Shown piece after piece: positions 18,901 to 26,512 of a stretch of DNA of 47,680 bases. The notes under the pieces are model-generated. The model saw nothing but the letters and a program-made list of their open reading frames with translations, searched no databases and had not been told where the DNA came from. Position numbers and translations under genes: made by a program. How positions within the stretch are numbered: position 1 is the stretch's first letter; the number at the start of each line of letters is the position of its first letter. The stretch covers positions 1 to 47,680 of the forward strand of contig SLLP01000081.1 of NCBI GenBank assembly GCA_007133995.1, read 5' to 3'. This stretch comes from Balneolales bacterium (GTDB taxonomy: Bacteria > Bacteroidota > Rhodothermia > Balneolales > Natronogracilivirgulaceae).

Positions 18901-20676
18901 GTAAAGTTGATGGAATTGCAGCTCGTTTCCATTTAAACGGGACGGATGCACATCTACGACCATTCTGCCATGCCACTCTTCCATATCCCTTCCGTGCCAG
19001 TTGATATCAAAGTTCATATTCCAGTCTGACACCGGGAGATTGTGCTTTTCTGCTATGGCGTTCAGATCAAGTCCGGATGATGCGCCTTTCATCAACAGAT
19101 GAGGTCGCTCACCACGCAGATTCAGCGATCCTTCTCCACTGATGAACCCTGAATCCTGATAATAGCCGAATTCATGGGTCACAAGTCTGTCAGAATAGGT
19201 GATATCCAGGTGCATGTCAGGAATCACAAAATCGGTGATACGGGAATCAAAGATGTCGACATTCATCGTCAGGACGGGATCGGGTTTCATCACATCAAAT
19301 CCGGACAGTATCATTTCCATATTGATCAGGCCGGGGTAGTCTGACAGCCCATCCATCGCAGCGGGATTGATATCCGTTCCGGACAGGGTGAAGTCAAAGG
19401 CAAGCGGATGCTCCAGGTCAATAAGGCCATGGGTTTTCAGATGTCCCTCCGGCAGGTTGAAATCGAGATCTACCTGCATGGTATCTGCATTACCCTTGAG
19501 CATTCCACTGGTGCCGATAGTGTTCCAGTCATGGAAAGGCAGGGCCCGGGTCTGCGGTGCCCAGGCAATCAGATCATCGGCATCGGCCTGAATTGCATGA
19601 ATTTCGATTTGGTATGCCAGCTGTTCCAGATTCCGGAAATCACTGAAATCAGCATCAAGACTCAATCTGGTATTGCCACTGGCGAGTTCGGCGTCCCTGA
19701 TGCTGAGGAAGCGCCCGTTGCCTTCTGCCATCATCGTGGCGTTGAGGCCATCAAAACCGTTCGGAATGTCTTCTAAAAAAAAGTCCAGTTCCATTTCTGC
19801 CAAAAAACCATCCTTAAGAAACATCGTCCATGCTGCCTGATTCAACTGTTCTGCGATGCTACCCTTGAAGAGGTCGATACCGTCGAACTCCATGTTCCAG
19901 TCCATATAGGAGTTGCCCAGTCGCATGCGCATCACATTGAATTCCAGGTACCGCCTGTCGTTATATATCTGTCCGGAAAGCACCAATTCACGTGTATCGA
20001 GATCCTCGAGTATGAGAGTGAGATAGGAAATATCCAGATAGCGCTGATCGGCCGATATTTCAAGAAACATCTCCGTATTGAACCCGGTTATGCGAAAAGG
20101 ATAAGAAAGGCTCGGATGATCGAAGCCTTCCGGAGGTGCATCAGTATGGAGAAGTCCGTCATGCACCTGCATGAAAGGGGCGTAGATGTTAAGGGTATGA
20201 AATGGCTGTGGCAGATCAAACAGATCGGATTCGCCCGGTCTCATAAACGGCTGAGCGTCCCGATTACGTGTGAGAGCCCTGATCAGCGAATATTTACCAG
20301 ATTCGTCGTGACGCAAATAGACACTGGGTCTGATTAGCGCCAGATCGTTAATGGTGAGATTGTTACGGAAAAGTGCAATGATATCTACCCTGACCCTCAT
20401 GTTATCCATTGATACGACCGTTCTGTCATCGTATTCAAGCAGCAGATCCCTGAGTTCCATCTGCAGTGGCAAAAAACCACCAATTTCACCTATGTGCAGC
20501 GTTCCCTGATAATTCTCGTTAAACCAGGTTTCGGCACGATCGGAAAGATACATTTTCACCGGATTCGTCTGCAGCATCACAAAAAGGGCACCTGCAAAGA
20601 GCACAACAGTGGCCACCAGGACCATCATGCTGCGCCAAAAGATATGCCACATAATATGAAAGAATCGATAAAACAC
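15916..20676 (-). CDS. tamB: TamB/DUF490-like inter-membrane protein
   Basis: At 1586 residues this is a typical AsmA-like/TamB bridge protein. It has a single N-terminal membrane anchor (about residues 12-37), a long beta-rich middle predicted as a hydrophobic groove, and the conserved DUF490 C terminus. The last part shows GDYLFVGGDILTRRF, LDGDPTNALLDITAVY, and ...VELLLVITGPIDN followed by LLFTGGFISG, the family's diagnostic end. Such proteins move phospholipid, or assist barrel proteins, between the inner and outer membranes. The usual TamA/BamA partner is not adjacent, although an Omp85-like barrel protein is encoded 2.5 kb downstream beyond RNase R. After the DUF490 core there is an acidic tail of about 60 residues that I do not recognise. 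Confidence 0.88.
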   Translation of the reverse strand: MFYRFFHIMWHIFWRSMMVLVATVVLFAGALFVMLQTNPVKMYLSDRAETWFNENYQGTLHIGEIGGFLPLQMELRDLLLEYDDRTVVSMDNMRVRVDIIALFRNNLTINDLALIRPSVYLRHDESGKYSLIRALTRNRDAQPFMRPGESDLFDLPQPFHTLNIYAPFMQVHDGLLHTDAPPEGFDHPSLSYPFRITGFNTEMFLEISADQRYLDISYLTLILEDLDTRELVLSGQIYNDRRYLEFNVMRMRLGNSYMDWNMEFDGIDLFKGSIAEQLNQAAWTMFLKDGFLAEMELDFFLEDIPNGFDGLNATMMAEGNGRFLSIRDAELASGNTRLSLDADFSDFRNLEQLAYQIEIHAIQADADDLIAWAPQTRALPFHDWNTIGTSGMLKGNADTMQVDLDFNLPEGHLKTHGLIDLEHPLAFDFTLSGTDINPAAMDGLSDYPGLINMEMILSGFDVMKPDPVLTMNVDIFDSRITDFVIPDMHLDITYSDRLVTHEFGYYQDSGFISGEGSLNLRGERPHLLMKGASSGLDLNAIAEKHNLPVSDWNMNFDINWHGRDMEEWHGRMVVDVHPSRLNGNELQFHQLYLDFNHPESRTRSLRLTSSIADLVMEGEISIPSIGRLFGQWHNYFTYRVDDEILFRKREEQLMKRAEPGDLLQADIFFEVKNLELLQAYAPRMPDITSTLQGLVQLHADSDMLEITSEWQDNRTAWNGISIEGSEMVFSAGFRFDRSFHDFLDLDLKVNVGRLIYMDQNLDSLSWALLIDEETINSHSRIANFGNEVRFSADIRGGLSESEIYFIIDDLVLGNERYSWLTGYQPVLRYDQDGKLHIEDLLVFSGEDRIFIDGSFSSDPEDSVVYRFVNVNLDRISQMIDGKVGFQGIVDGDFVTRTLTVNPVFHGRLDVDHLAFNDRIIGDASLVSTYNSVEERFETELRVITDEEKHSDYIDQNEGRRQHVTATGWLRAPDIDLPVDSLYYFDIDVVELDAWVLRYLMSSIFESIEGKATGNGYITGNLTDIDFHGDFEILESEVVPVFLEPLYRLNGNLSVNRYDGVLIHELNIRDAANGRGTVTGTFDLNDFEPEKFMDITLSLQNLRFLDNSEDPEVPFYGRVAGTGVVNISGSNVSPFVRTIEPINTTSQSRISLPLVDPTMGDTQGRYIRFVKNFEEVDFHRQITDDPEVLRQIDRTFMEVFRLDLQFVAAPNTTVQLIFDPVTGEIVNAQGSGRMRITLEDEDLQIFGNFDISSGDYLFVGGDILTRRFILREGGTIRLDGDPTNALLDITAVYRSRPNIAPLLGAAMDQTNRVPVELLLVITGPIDNIENDFYFEFPNAIDATQNAAVLNVLNSEEQKLLQATSLLFTGGFISGALVGDTQTQELGTTLQARAGQVGISQLLSSQINTLLSDNLINLDVDLNLLGFDQADLGIALRLFDDRLVLRREGEVGGEETNIGDLGATYRINQNLSVEVFHRKDPMLMSILGTQADVENVNGLGLEAQFRFNTWREFGHRIWRNVTTVFGLFESNGEGQAEHEPDSDPENDFADAEGEEDSSLPSMLTGIREDSLSCIFLEKLMEPNTLPND

Positions 20677-20782
20677 TTTTAGAATACCTGCTTAAGATGG
20701 TCTGGTCAATGTTCAGATTGGGTTGCGGTAACCTGATATGCTTAAGAATGTCAACATACGGTAGTGAATCAAATTGTTCAGC

Positions 20783-21982
20783 TTACGAAAGCGCCTTGAA
20801 CGTATATTGCCACGCTTCCTTCAGTAGATTCCGGTTGTTCACAGGGTGCAAGCAAGGCCGGCCATGTTCTTTCACCAGAACCAGTCGAATGCTGTTGTCT
20901 CTGTTCTTTTTATCCTGTGTCATTAGTGTAACGAGTCGATCCACTGCGCTGGTGTATGCCCCGAGGTCAAGTTGATAGGTATTTTTCATTTCCAGCAGCG
21001 GTTTATCTGAAACATTATACCCCAGTTTTCTGGAGACACACAAAGCAGCTATCATACCGGCATATACGGCTTCACCATGGTTGATATTGCAGTAGTTGTC
21101 CTGAGTTTCGAGTGCGTGTCCAAAGGTGTGTCCAAAATTCAGCCAGGCTCGTCTACCAGATTCGCGCGCATCTTCTGCCACCACCTCCGATTTGATTCGC
21201 ACCGATTGTTCGATCACTTCTCCCAGAAGATTTTGGCTGCGTGATGCAGGATCTGCCAGGGTGGTTGCCTGATCAAGCAGACGGGGATCGGCTATGTAAC
21301 CGTATTTAAGCACTTCGCTGATTCCACAAAGCCATTCCCGCTGAGGCAGGGTGTCAAGAAATGCCGTATCGAACAGTACCGCCTTTGGATGGTAGAAGGC
21401 ACCGATGGTATTTTTGCCAAAAGCATGGTTTATGCCTGTTTTACCACCAACAGCACTGTCCACCATGGCCAGAAGTGTGGTGGGGATATGGTAAAGCGGC
21501 AGACCGCGCATCAAACCGGCAGCGGCAAAACCTGCAAGGTCACCGGTCACGCCACCCCCGACAGCCACAAGAGGGGTGTTTCTGCGAAGCGGACCCGAAA
21601 AAGCAAAGTCGATTATACGGTTCCAGGTTGCAACACTTTTAGACTCCTCTCCGGGCGGCACTTCAAAATACCGCGTTGATTTGGCAGGAAAAACCTGATC
21701 CAGCTTTTCTCGATGCAAGTGTCTGACATTGGCATCCACAACAAGGATTACGGGAGTATCAGCGGCCATATTACCATCGTCGATATTTTCATGGCTCTTT
21801 TCTCCCCTGCCGGCACTGCCGTTATCGTGTTTAACGCTACTTTCAGGTTCAGGGGATTGATCCTCAACGGTGTTCGCACCGCGAGCCTCCATCCATAACA
21901 GTTTCAGGTCATCAAAAAGAATAAACCTGGTTTCACAGGTATCAGCAATCTTCAGGGATGGCAGTTGAAGCATGTGATTCAA
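20783..21982 (-). CDS. aroB: 3-dehydroquinate synthase with N-terminal low-complexity insertion
   Basis: Converts DAHP to 3-dehydroquinate, step two of the shikimate pathway, using NAD+ and a divalent metal. Core motifs are intact: GGGVTGDLAGFAAA (142-155) for NAD, IPTTLLAMVDSAVGGKTGIN, and the metal-binding GHTFGHALE. The first 30 residues correspond to the usual opening strand, but residues about 33-74 are an extra Glu/Ser/Gly-rich stretch before VILVVDANV, so the protein is 399 rather than about 360 residues. The start codon lies inside aroK: the two overlap by 41 bases, which suggests coupled translation. A second ATG nine bases in would also serve. Confidence 0.93.
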   Translation of the reverse strand: MNHMLQLPSLKIADTCETRFILFDDLKLLWMEARGANTVEDQSPEPESSVKHDNGSAGRGEKSHENIDDGNMAADTPVILVVDANVRHLHREKLDQVFPAKSTRYFEVPPGEESKSVATWNRIIDFAFSGPLRRNTPLVAVGGGVTGDLAGFAAAGLMRGLPLYHIPTTLLAMVDSAVGGKTGINHAFGKNTIGAFYHPKAVLFDTAFLDTLPQREWLCGISEVLKYGYIADPRLLDQATTLADPASRSQNLLGEVIEQSVRIKSEVVAEDARESGRRAWLNFGHTFGHALETQDNYCNINHGEAVYAGMIAALCVSRKLGYNVSDKPLLEMKNTYQLDLGAYTSAVDRLVTLMTQDKKNRDNSIRLVLVKEHGRPCLHPVNNRNLLKEAWQYTFKALS

Positions 21983-22511
21983 GTTGTCGGATCAGTTCAT
22001 TGGTCGTTTGTTCGCGGGTCCATCCGGGTTGGACAGATACGGTAACATCAGCGCGGCGATACACAGGCTGACGTTCTGACAGGAGGCGGGAAATGCGCTG
22101 CAAGAGCTGCTCGTCATCGAGTAGTTTTCCGTTTTCATCGTGCAGCAAAGGCCTGTTTTTACTTTTTCTCAGACGCTCAAACAACGTTTTAAGCGGAACA
22201 TCCAAATAGACGATAGTGGCATGATTTCTTAAATATTCACTTATCTCCGGCTGATGCAAGGCACCCCCGCCCAGGGCCAGGATCAGCGGCGACTCCGAAA
22301 CAGCCTTTTCGAAATAACATTGTTCAAGCTTTCGAAAATACGCTTCTCCTCTGTCACTGAAGATCTCCGTAATGGGACGCTGTTCACCCTGTTCTATCAT
22401 CGTGTCAAGGTCCCGGAATAAAATCTTGAGGTGATCAGAAAGCCTTTTTCCTATCGCACTCTTACCGGAACCCATAAATCCGGTCATGGCAATTGTTTTT
22501 AAACTATTCAT
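21942..22511 (-). CDS. aroK: Shikimate kinase
   Basis: Phosphorylates shikimate at the 3-hydroxyl, step five of aromatic amino-acid synthesis. Walker A is GFMGSGKS (11-18), the metal-binding RDLD follows at 33-36, ALGGGALHQPE is the substrate-binding Gly-rich motif, and NRPLL marks the lid arginine. At 189 residues it is slightly long because of a 15-residue C-terminal tail, which is the part overlapping aroB. The NFACT gene ends 23 bases upstream on the same strand, so a three-gene unit NFACT-aroK-aroB is likely. Confidence 0.95.
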   Translation of the reverse strand: MNSLKTIAMTGFMGSGKSAIGKRLSDHLKILFRDLDTMIEQGEQRPITEIFSDRGEAYFRKLEQCYFEKAVSESPLILALGGGALHQPEISEYLRNHATIVYLDVPLKTLFERLRKSKNRPLLHDENGKLLDDEQLLQRISRLLSERQPVYRRADVTVSVQPGWTREQTTNELIRQLESHASTAIPEDC

Positions 22512-22534
22512 AATACTGCAATATATGAATAATT

Positions 22535-24151
22535 TCAGGATTTTGGCATCTCCGGTTTGTCGGGTTTGACCATCTCGACCCGCTCTTTTGCAACGATCAC
22601 CTGACCGGGTTGCGAGCCTTTCGGTTTCCGTACGTGTTTCCTTTTTGCGATGATTACTGGTACCAGGGACGAGCCGGACTGCCGCGAGTAGCCGGCGGCG
22701 TATGATGCTGCCTCTACAATGATCTTACGATCAGGCCACTCGAGACGGCCCTGGTTGCGAATAATAACATGGGAGCCGGAGGTACCACGCGCATGAAGCC
22801 AGATATCTTCCTTGTGTGACAATGAGAGTATTTCATCATTGCTTTTTGCACTTTTACCGATCCAGATCTCATATTTATCGATTTGGACAAGCCGATAGGG
22901 CCTTGCCACGGGCTGACCGGTATAAGGTGTCAGACCAGCCTGCCGGAGTCCGGCTTCATTCTTTGTGAGCCATTTTTGCAGATCCCCGGGATAATGAATC
23001 TCCGACAGCTCAGTGTGCAACCTCTTCATATCATCCTTTTGCCTCACAATCTGACTTTTTTTCTCGCCTGAAATGGCAATTTCCTTTCGGATTCGGGTTG
23101 CCTTGTCGTAATATTTCTGGGCTTGCAGGATGAGAGTTTCACCTCTGGTTATCGGAATGACCTGTTCCCTCCCGTCATCTGCCCAGTCGATGACCGAAAC
23201 TTTGTCAACCGTTACCACCTTATCGGCATAAGGCTGGCTTATAAGAAGATGGCCGTAATGTTCCAGTCTGTCCGCTTTTTGCAACCGCTCCTTTTGTTTA
23301 TCGTATTGTTCGAGTTGTTTATGTAATCCAGAAATACGTTTTACAATTTTCTTTTCTATGTCCCTTTTTTGAGGAACAAGACGTTTTTCCCGATACTGCT
23401 TGAGGAAGAGAGTACGAACGGCGTCATTAACTGTGCTGAAGGTTTTTTCGGGAGGATGAACCAGGTATTCCGGTGGCAGCAGGCTCAAATTACCTCCGGC
23501 GGTTATTGAAATCGCAGAAGGATGCACAAGCAGATCTTTGAGCTCATCAAGTTTATCTTTTAACTCCGGCAATCCTGCGGATTCCAGGGAGCAAGTGACA
23601 GCTATATCATCGATGAGGCCACGTGGGAAACGTTTGTCCAATGCGACAATCTTTTTTTTCAAGGGCAGTGTATCATCCATATCCGGAAAGCTAACGGCAT
23701 CATTCGATGTGTCGGTAAAGGATATTTCAGGCGCCGGTCTCCCCTTGTGTGCGGCATCATTTTTGAAACTTTCAATTATGATTCCTTTGCGAATCAAAAA
23801 GACATTGGGTTGACTTGAAAAAGGTTTGAAGAGCAGCTCAAAATCCGAATCTTTGAATGTGACGCGGATGTACCGATCAGTCGGAGAGGGCATTTCCACA
23901 TTGGCTATCCTCTGTCCCTTAAGATCCGGAAAAAAAGATGCGGCATCGCGAGACGGCACGGCGACACGTCTGTCGAGAAATAGAGCGGTCATCGGTGATG
24001 TAACTGAAAAAGTTAATTTCACCAAGCTATGAGATGATAATAAAAAGTCGATCTGATCCTTTCGATTGGACCATACTTCGATGACTTCCTTATTAAAAAT
24101 TTCGTATCTTAGCTCTGCAACCAGACATAATAAAGTATAGTAATTATTCAT
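22535..24151 (-). CDS. rqcH: NFACT-family protein, RqcH/Rqc2-like
   Basis: In Bacillus the family member RqcH binds stalled 50S subunits and adds C-terminal alanine tails that mark nascent chains for degradation. Here the N-terminal NFACT-N domain (1-180) holds an Asp-Arg pair (Asp92-Arg93, TDRYI), in the place where RqcH has the DR motif needed for tRNA recruitment. A coiled coil follows at about 255-385. The C-terminal NFACT-R domain carries EDIWLHARGTSGSHVII at about 445. The length, 538, is a little under the Bacillus protein and the linker between domains is short. It heads the aroK-aroB transcript and diverges from an unknown gene across 51 bases. Orthology is likely but function in this organism is inferred. 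Confidence 0.87.
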   Translation of the reverse strand: MNNYYTLLCLVAELRYEIFNKEVIEVWSNRKDQIDFLLSSHSLVKLTFSVTSPMTALFLDRRVAVPSRDAASFFPDLKGQRIANVEMPSPTDRYIRVTFKDSDFELLFKPFSSQPNVFLIRKGIIIESFKNDAAHKGRPAPEISFTDTSNDAVSFPDMDDTLPLKKKIVALDKRFPRGLIDDIAVTCSLESAGLPELKDKLDELKDLLVHPSAISITAGGNLSLLPPEYLVHPPEKTFSTVNDAVRTLFLKQYREKRLVPQKRDIEKKIVKRISGLHKQLEQYDKQKERLQKADRLEHYGHLLISQPYADKVVTVDKVSVIDWADDGREQVIPITRGETLILQAQKYYDKATRIRKEIAISGEKKSQIVRQKDDMKRLHTELSEIHYPGDLQKWLTKNEAGLRQAGLTPYTGQPVARPYRLVQIDKYEIWIGKSAKSNDEILSLSHKEDIWLHARGTSGSHVIIRNQGRLEWPDRKIIVEAASYAAGYSRQSGSSLVPVIIAKRKHVRKPKGSQPGQVIVAKERVEMVKPDKPEMPKS

Positions 24152-24155
24152 ACGT

Positions 24156-24163
24156 TAATTTTG
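24156..24163 (+). promoter_or_regulatory. Candidate -7 element (TAATTTTG)
   Basis: An exact TAnnTTTG match 40 bases before the ATG of the unknown 215-residue gene, inside the 51-base divergent gap. No TTG sits about 21 bases upstream, so the match may be chance in AT-rich sequence. Confidence 0.3.
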
Positions 24164-24202
24164 CTGTTCTCGTAGCGCTTTCAAAATAAAATCAGTTTTA
24201 TT

Positions 24203-24850
24203 ATGAATTACCCTATATTCAGTGCCATCGTGAACCAGATGGAGGCACGGCTTGCCAGGAGAGCTATAAATATAGATCAGTTCCGGGTGTGGAACGAAGA
24301 TAAAATAAATGCTACCGGGCTTGAAATCGGCGTTGATTTGACCAACAGATCCAACCATGTAAACCGACTGGTTATTAATCTGGACTGGGACAAATTCCGG
24401 GAGGCATGCCTGGCCAAACAGTTGCCGGGAATGGAGAAGCACCCCCTGCTCAAGGACAACGCCTACCACAGAGACAGCGTATCACCTTATATCGACGTGG
24501 AGACAATTTGGTACTTAGATGAGCAGTCCCTTTATGAAAAACTAAAATCAACAATCGGTAATCGCCGAATGGAGGCAGCCCGCGACTGGATGGAGTATAT
24601 CAATGCAGAACTTAAACGGGTTTTCACAGAGGAAAGTCTCATTACACGTTGGCATGTCGAGATTGAGGGGGATATCAACGGCCGATATGTGACGGATATG
24701 AGCCTGATATCCTATTCACAATTTAACCTTGACTCATTCGAGTCTCTTAACGATATACACGCGCATCTCGAGAAGAATATTCAGTTACTGCTGCAGCGAA
24801 CGGATGTAATTATAAAAATTGCAATGCGCACGCTGGAAAAGGCGGCCTGA
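24203..24850 (+). CDS. Hypothetical protein, 215 residues
   Basis: Not recognised. It is a soluble mixed alpha/beta protein with no signal peptide or membrane segment. It has several Trp and Tyr residues (FRVWNEDK, TIWYLDEQSLYEKL, RDWMEYINAEL) and a helical C terminus. Codon use is like the neighbours and the frame is intact, so a real gene is almost certain. It diverges from the NFACT gene and converges on the tiny ribosomal-protein gene. Nothing around it fixes a role. Confidence 0.85.
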   Translation: MNYPIFSAIVNQMEARLARRAINIDQFRVWNEDKINATGLEIGVDLTNRSNHVNRLVINLDWDKFREACLAKQLPGMEKHPLLKDNAYHRDSVSPYIDVETIWYLDEQSLYEKLKSTIGNRRMEAARDWMEYINAELKRVFTEESLITRWHVEIEGDINGRYVTDMSLISYSQFNLDSFESLNDIHAHLEKNIQLLLQRTDVIIKIAMRTLEKAA

Positions 24851-24866
24851 AAGCGTTTGGTGATGA

Positions 24867-24889
24867 CAAACACCGGTTCTGCCGGTTTG
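24867..24889. terminator. Weak hairpin in a convergent gap
   Basis: CAAACACCGG and CCGGTTTG pair around TTCTG with one bulged A, between two convergent genes. There is no U-tract on either strand, so at best it is a weak bidirectional stop signal. Confidence 0.25.
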
Positions 24890-24963
24890 TACCACTGTAC
24901 CACAGCGGCCGAGAACGGATCTCCCTGCCGCTGCGATACATAAAACAGAAAACAGAGATTCCG

Positions 24964-25053
24964 CTACCTCTTCTTGTGTCTGTTTTTGCGAAGTCTTTTC
25001 TTCCTTTTGTGCTTGGCAATTTTTGCGCGTTTACGCTTTTTTCCGCTTGGCAT
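24964..25053 (-). CDS. Small basic AURKAIP1/COX24-like ribosomal protein, 29 residues
   Basis: Starts MPSGKKRKRAK and is almost all Lys/Arg/His, with the KKRLRKNRHKK core of the AURKAIP1/COX24 (mS38, bacterial bS22-like) family. Members of this size and start are widespread in Bacteroidota, where tiny basic proteins bind ribosomal RNA. The frame is complete from ATG to TAG. It follows the TPR gene by 21 bases on the same strand and is probably translated from that transcript. I am confident of the resemblance but not of which ribosomal site it occupies. It is short enough to be missed by length filters. Confidence 0.85.
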   Translation of the reverse strand: MPSGKKRKRAKIAKHKRKKRLRKNRHKKR

Positions 25054-25074
25054 ACTATCAGGTTTTAGTCGTTT

Positions 25075-25833
25075 TTAATTGTGATAAATTTCATGATGGT
25101 GACGATCCAGGTATTTCTGTACTATCGCTTCCCAGTCCGAGTTTTCCGCCAATACCCGCGATCGTTCCAGAAACGGGATACTTTCACGAATATTACCAAT
25201 CTGGTGCAACAGAACACCGGTGTTAAAATGGGCACGAATATGTTCTGGATCCACCTCGCGCGCCTTTTCTAACTTGGCGTATGACTTGTCAGGCTGCAGT
25301 AGGCTCATATAAACAACGGCGAGATCTGTCAGCACATCCGGGTCATTCGGTTTGACATCAAGGGCACCAATATACATCTCTTTCGCCTTATATGCTGACT
25401 CTTTTGCATACGCCTCGTCATTTTCCTGTTGCGCCACCGAAAAATAAAGACTTGCGGCATGCATGAAATCAGAGAAATGTTCGGTTTGAAGAGCTCTTTT
25501 TTCAGCCCAAAAAGCAGCCTTTTCGTATTCCCCTGCTTTTGTATGAACCAAAATTAGCTCCCCATAATATGGAAGGCGATCTCTTGTGTCTGTGAGAGTA
25601 TCCAGGACTGAATTGATGTGGAATATGCGACGCTCATCGGTTTCGGTAAGTTCACGCAGGACGTTTTGTTCTTCTGATTCAACATATTCGGTTGAGTTTT
25701 TTGCAGCTTCGCGGGCAGGTAATGAATCCACTTCGCTCTCCAAAATGTTCCATTGAGCATCGAGATATATGGCCAGACCTAAGCCAGCCAGGGTAAGGGT
25801 AATAACAACAGATAAAAACCAACGGTTGAACAT
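25075..25833 (-). CDS. Membrane-anchored tetratricopeptide-repeat protein
   Basis: 252 residues: one N-terminal hydrophobic helix (about 5-25), then a linker and TPR-like helical pairs from about residue 85 to the end. The clearest repeats are around DPDVLTDLAVVYMSLLQPDKSYAKLEKAREVDP and the next unit beginning HIRAHFNTGVLLHQIGN. The protein most likely sits in the inner membrane with the repeats outside or in the periplasm as a protein-binding scaffold; topology is inferred. The gene precedes the small ribosomal protein and lies downstream of the HU terminator, so it probably has its own promoter, which I could not define. Confidence 0.85.
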   Translation of the reverse strand: MFNRWFLSVVITLTLAGLGLAIYLDAQWNILESEVDSLPAREAAKNSTEYVESEEQNVLRELTETDERRIFHINSVLDTLTDTRDRLPYYGELILVHTKAGEYEKAAFWAEKRALQTEHFSDFMHAASLYFSVAQQENDEAYAKESAYKAKEMYIGALDVKPNDPDVLTDLAVVYMSLLQPDKSYAKLEKAREVDPEHIRAHFNTGVLLHQIGNIRESIPFLERSRVLAENSDWEAIVQKYLDRHHHEIYHN

Positions 25834-25862
25834 GGTGCCGATTGATATGCCTTTTACTGTTC

Positions 25863-25906
25863 AAAATAAAAATATCCGGCACTCCAGTAAAGGAATGTCG
25901 GATATT
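25863..25906 (-). terminator. Rho-independent terminator of HU gene
   Basis: On the minus strand AATATCCGACA pairs with TGCCGGATATT (eleven pairs, one G-U), with TCC/GGA extending into the loop. It is followed by TTTATTTT. It starts 44 bases after the HU stop and ends 29 bases before the TPR start. Confidence 0.85.
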
Positions 25907-25950
25907 CGAAATATACACTGTAATTCAGATCAAACGCCAGTCAGCGAATT

Positions 25951-26238
25951 TCAACTGCTTAACTGACCATTAACCGCATGTTTAAAGTCCTTTGAAACTT
26001 TCAGTACCGGAACGTACTGCTCAGGTACTATTACTTCTTCATTTGTTTTTGGATTACGGGCAATGCGGCGGGCACGTTTGACCACTTTGAAGCTTCCAAA
26101 TCCGCGCAGCTCGATATTTTCACCTCGCTTCATGGATTCAATGACGGTCTGCAGAAATCCATTGACGACAGCTTCGGTTTCGATTTTGGTTATTCCGGTG
26201 TTGGATGAGATCACTTCTACAATATCTGCCTTGGTCAT
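25951..26238 (-). CDS. hup: HU/IHF-family DNA-binding protein
   Basis: A 95-residue nucleoid protein that bends DNA as a dimer. It has the helical dimerisation part (TKADIVEVISSNTGI...), the ELRGFGSFKV saddle and the DNA-gripping arm ARRIARNPKTNEEV with its intercalating Pro. Length and layout fit HU or IHF; I cannot say whether it is a homodimer or a paired subunit. It is monocistronic, closed by the terminator at 25863-25906. Confidence 0.96.
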   Translation of the reverse strand: MTKADIVEVISSNTGITKIETEAVVNGFLQTVIESMKRGENIELRGFGSFKVVKRARRIARNPKTNEEVIVPEQYVPVLKVSKDFKHAVNGQLSS

Positions 26239-26512
26239 AATGTAAGGGGTTTGGTTGGAAAGAGTTGCTACTCATTTGATTACTCAATGTACGATATTGA
26301 ATACAAATAACAATATATTTGCCTGAGGGTTCCCGTAATTTGAAAAAAGTGTAAAAAACTGCTGAAGTGCCTTATTCTCTTTTTTTTGTCTGTCAAAAAA
26401 GCCCTATAATTTTCTTTGGTATCTGATCTGCACAGCATTCCTGCGATTCAGAGGTCGCCTGTCGATTCCAGTCATTTCTGTAAACAACAATATATCATAT
26501 CATTACAGCAAT
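26239..26512. other. Divergent intergenic region, HU and AGCS symporter
   Basis: AT-rich 274-base gap with no open frame of note. On the plus strand TATATTTG at 26314-26321 matches the -7 element, but the nearest TTG (26297-26299) is only 14 bases upstream and the symporter start is 190 bases away. I could not define the HU promoter. No riboswitch fold is recognised. Confidence 0.4.
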
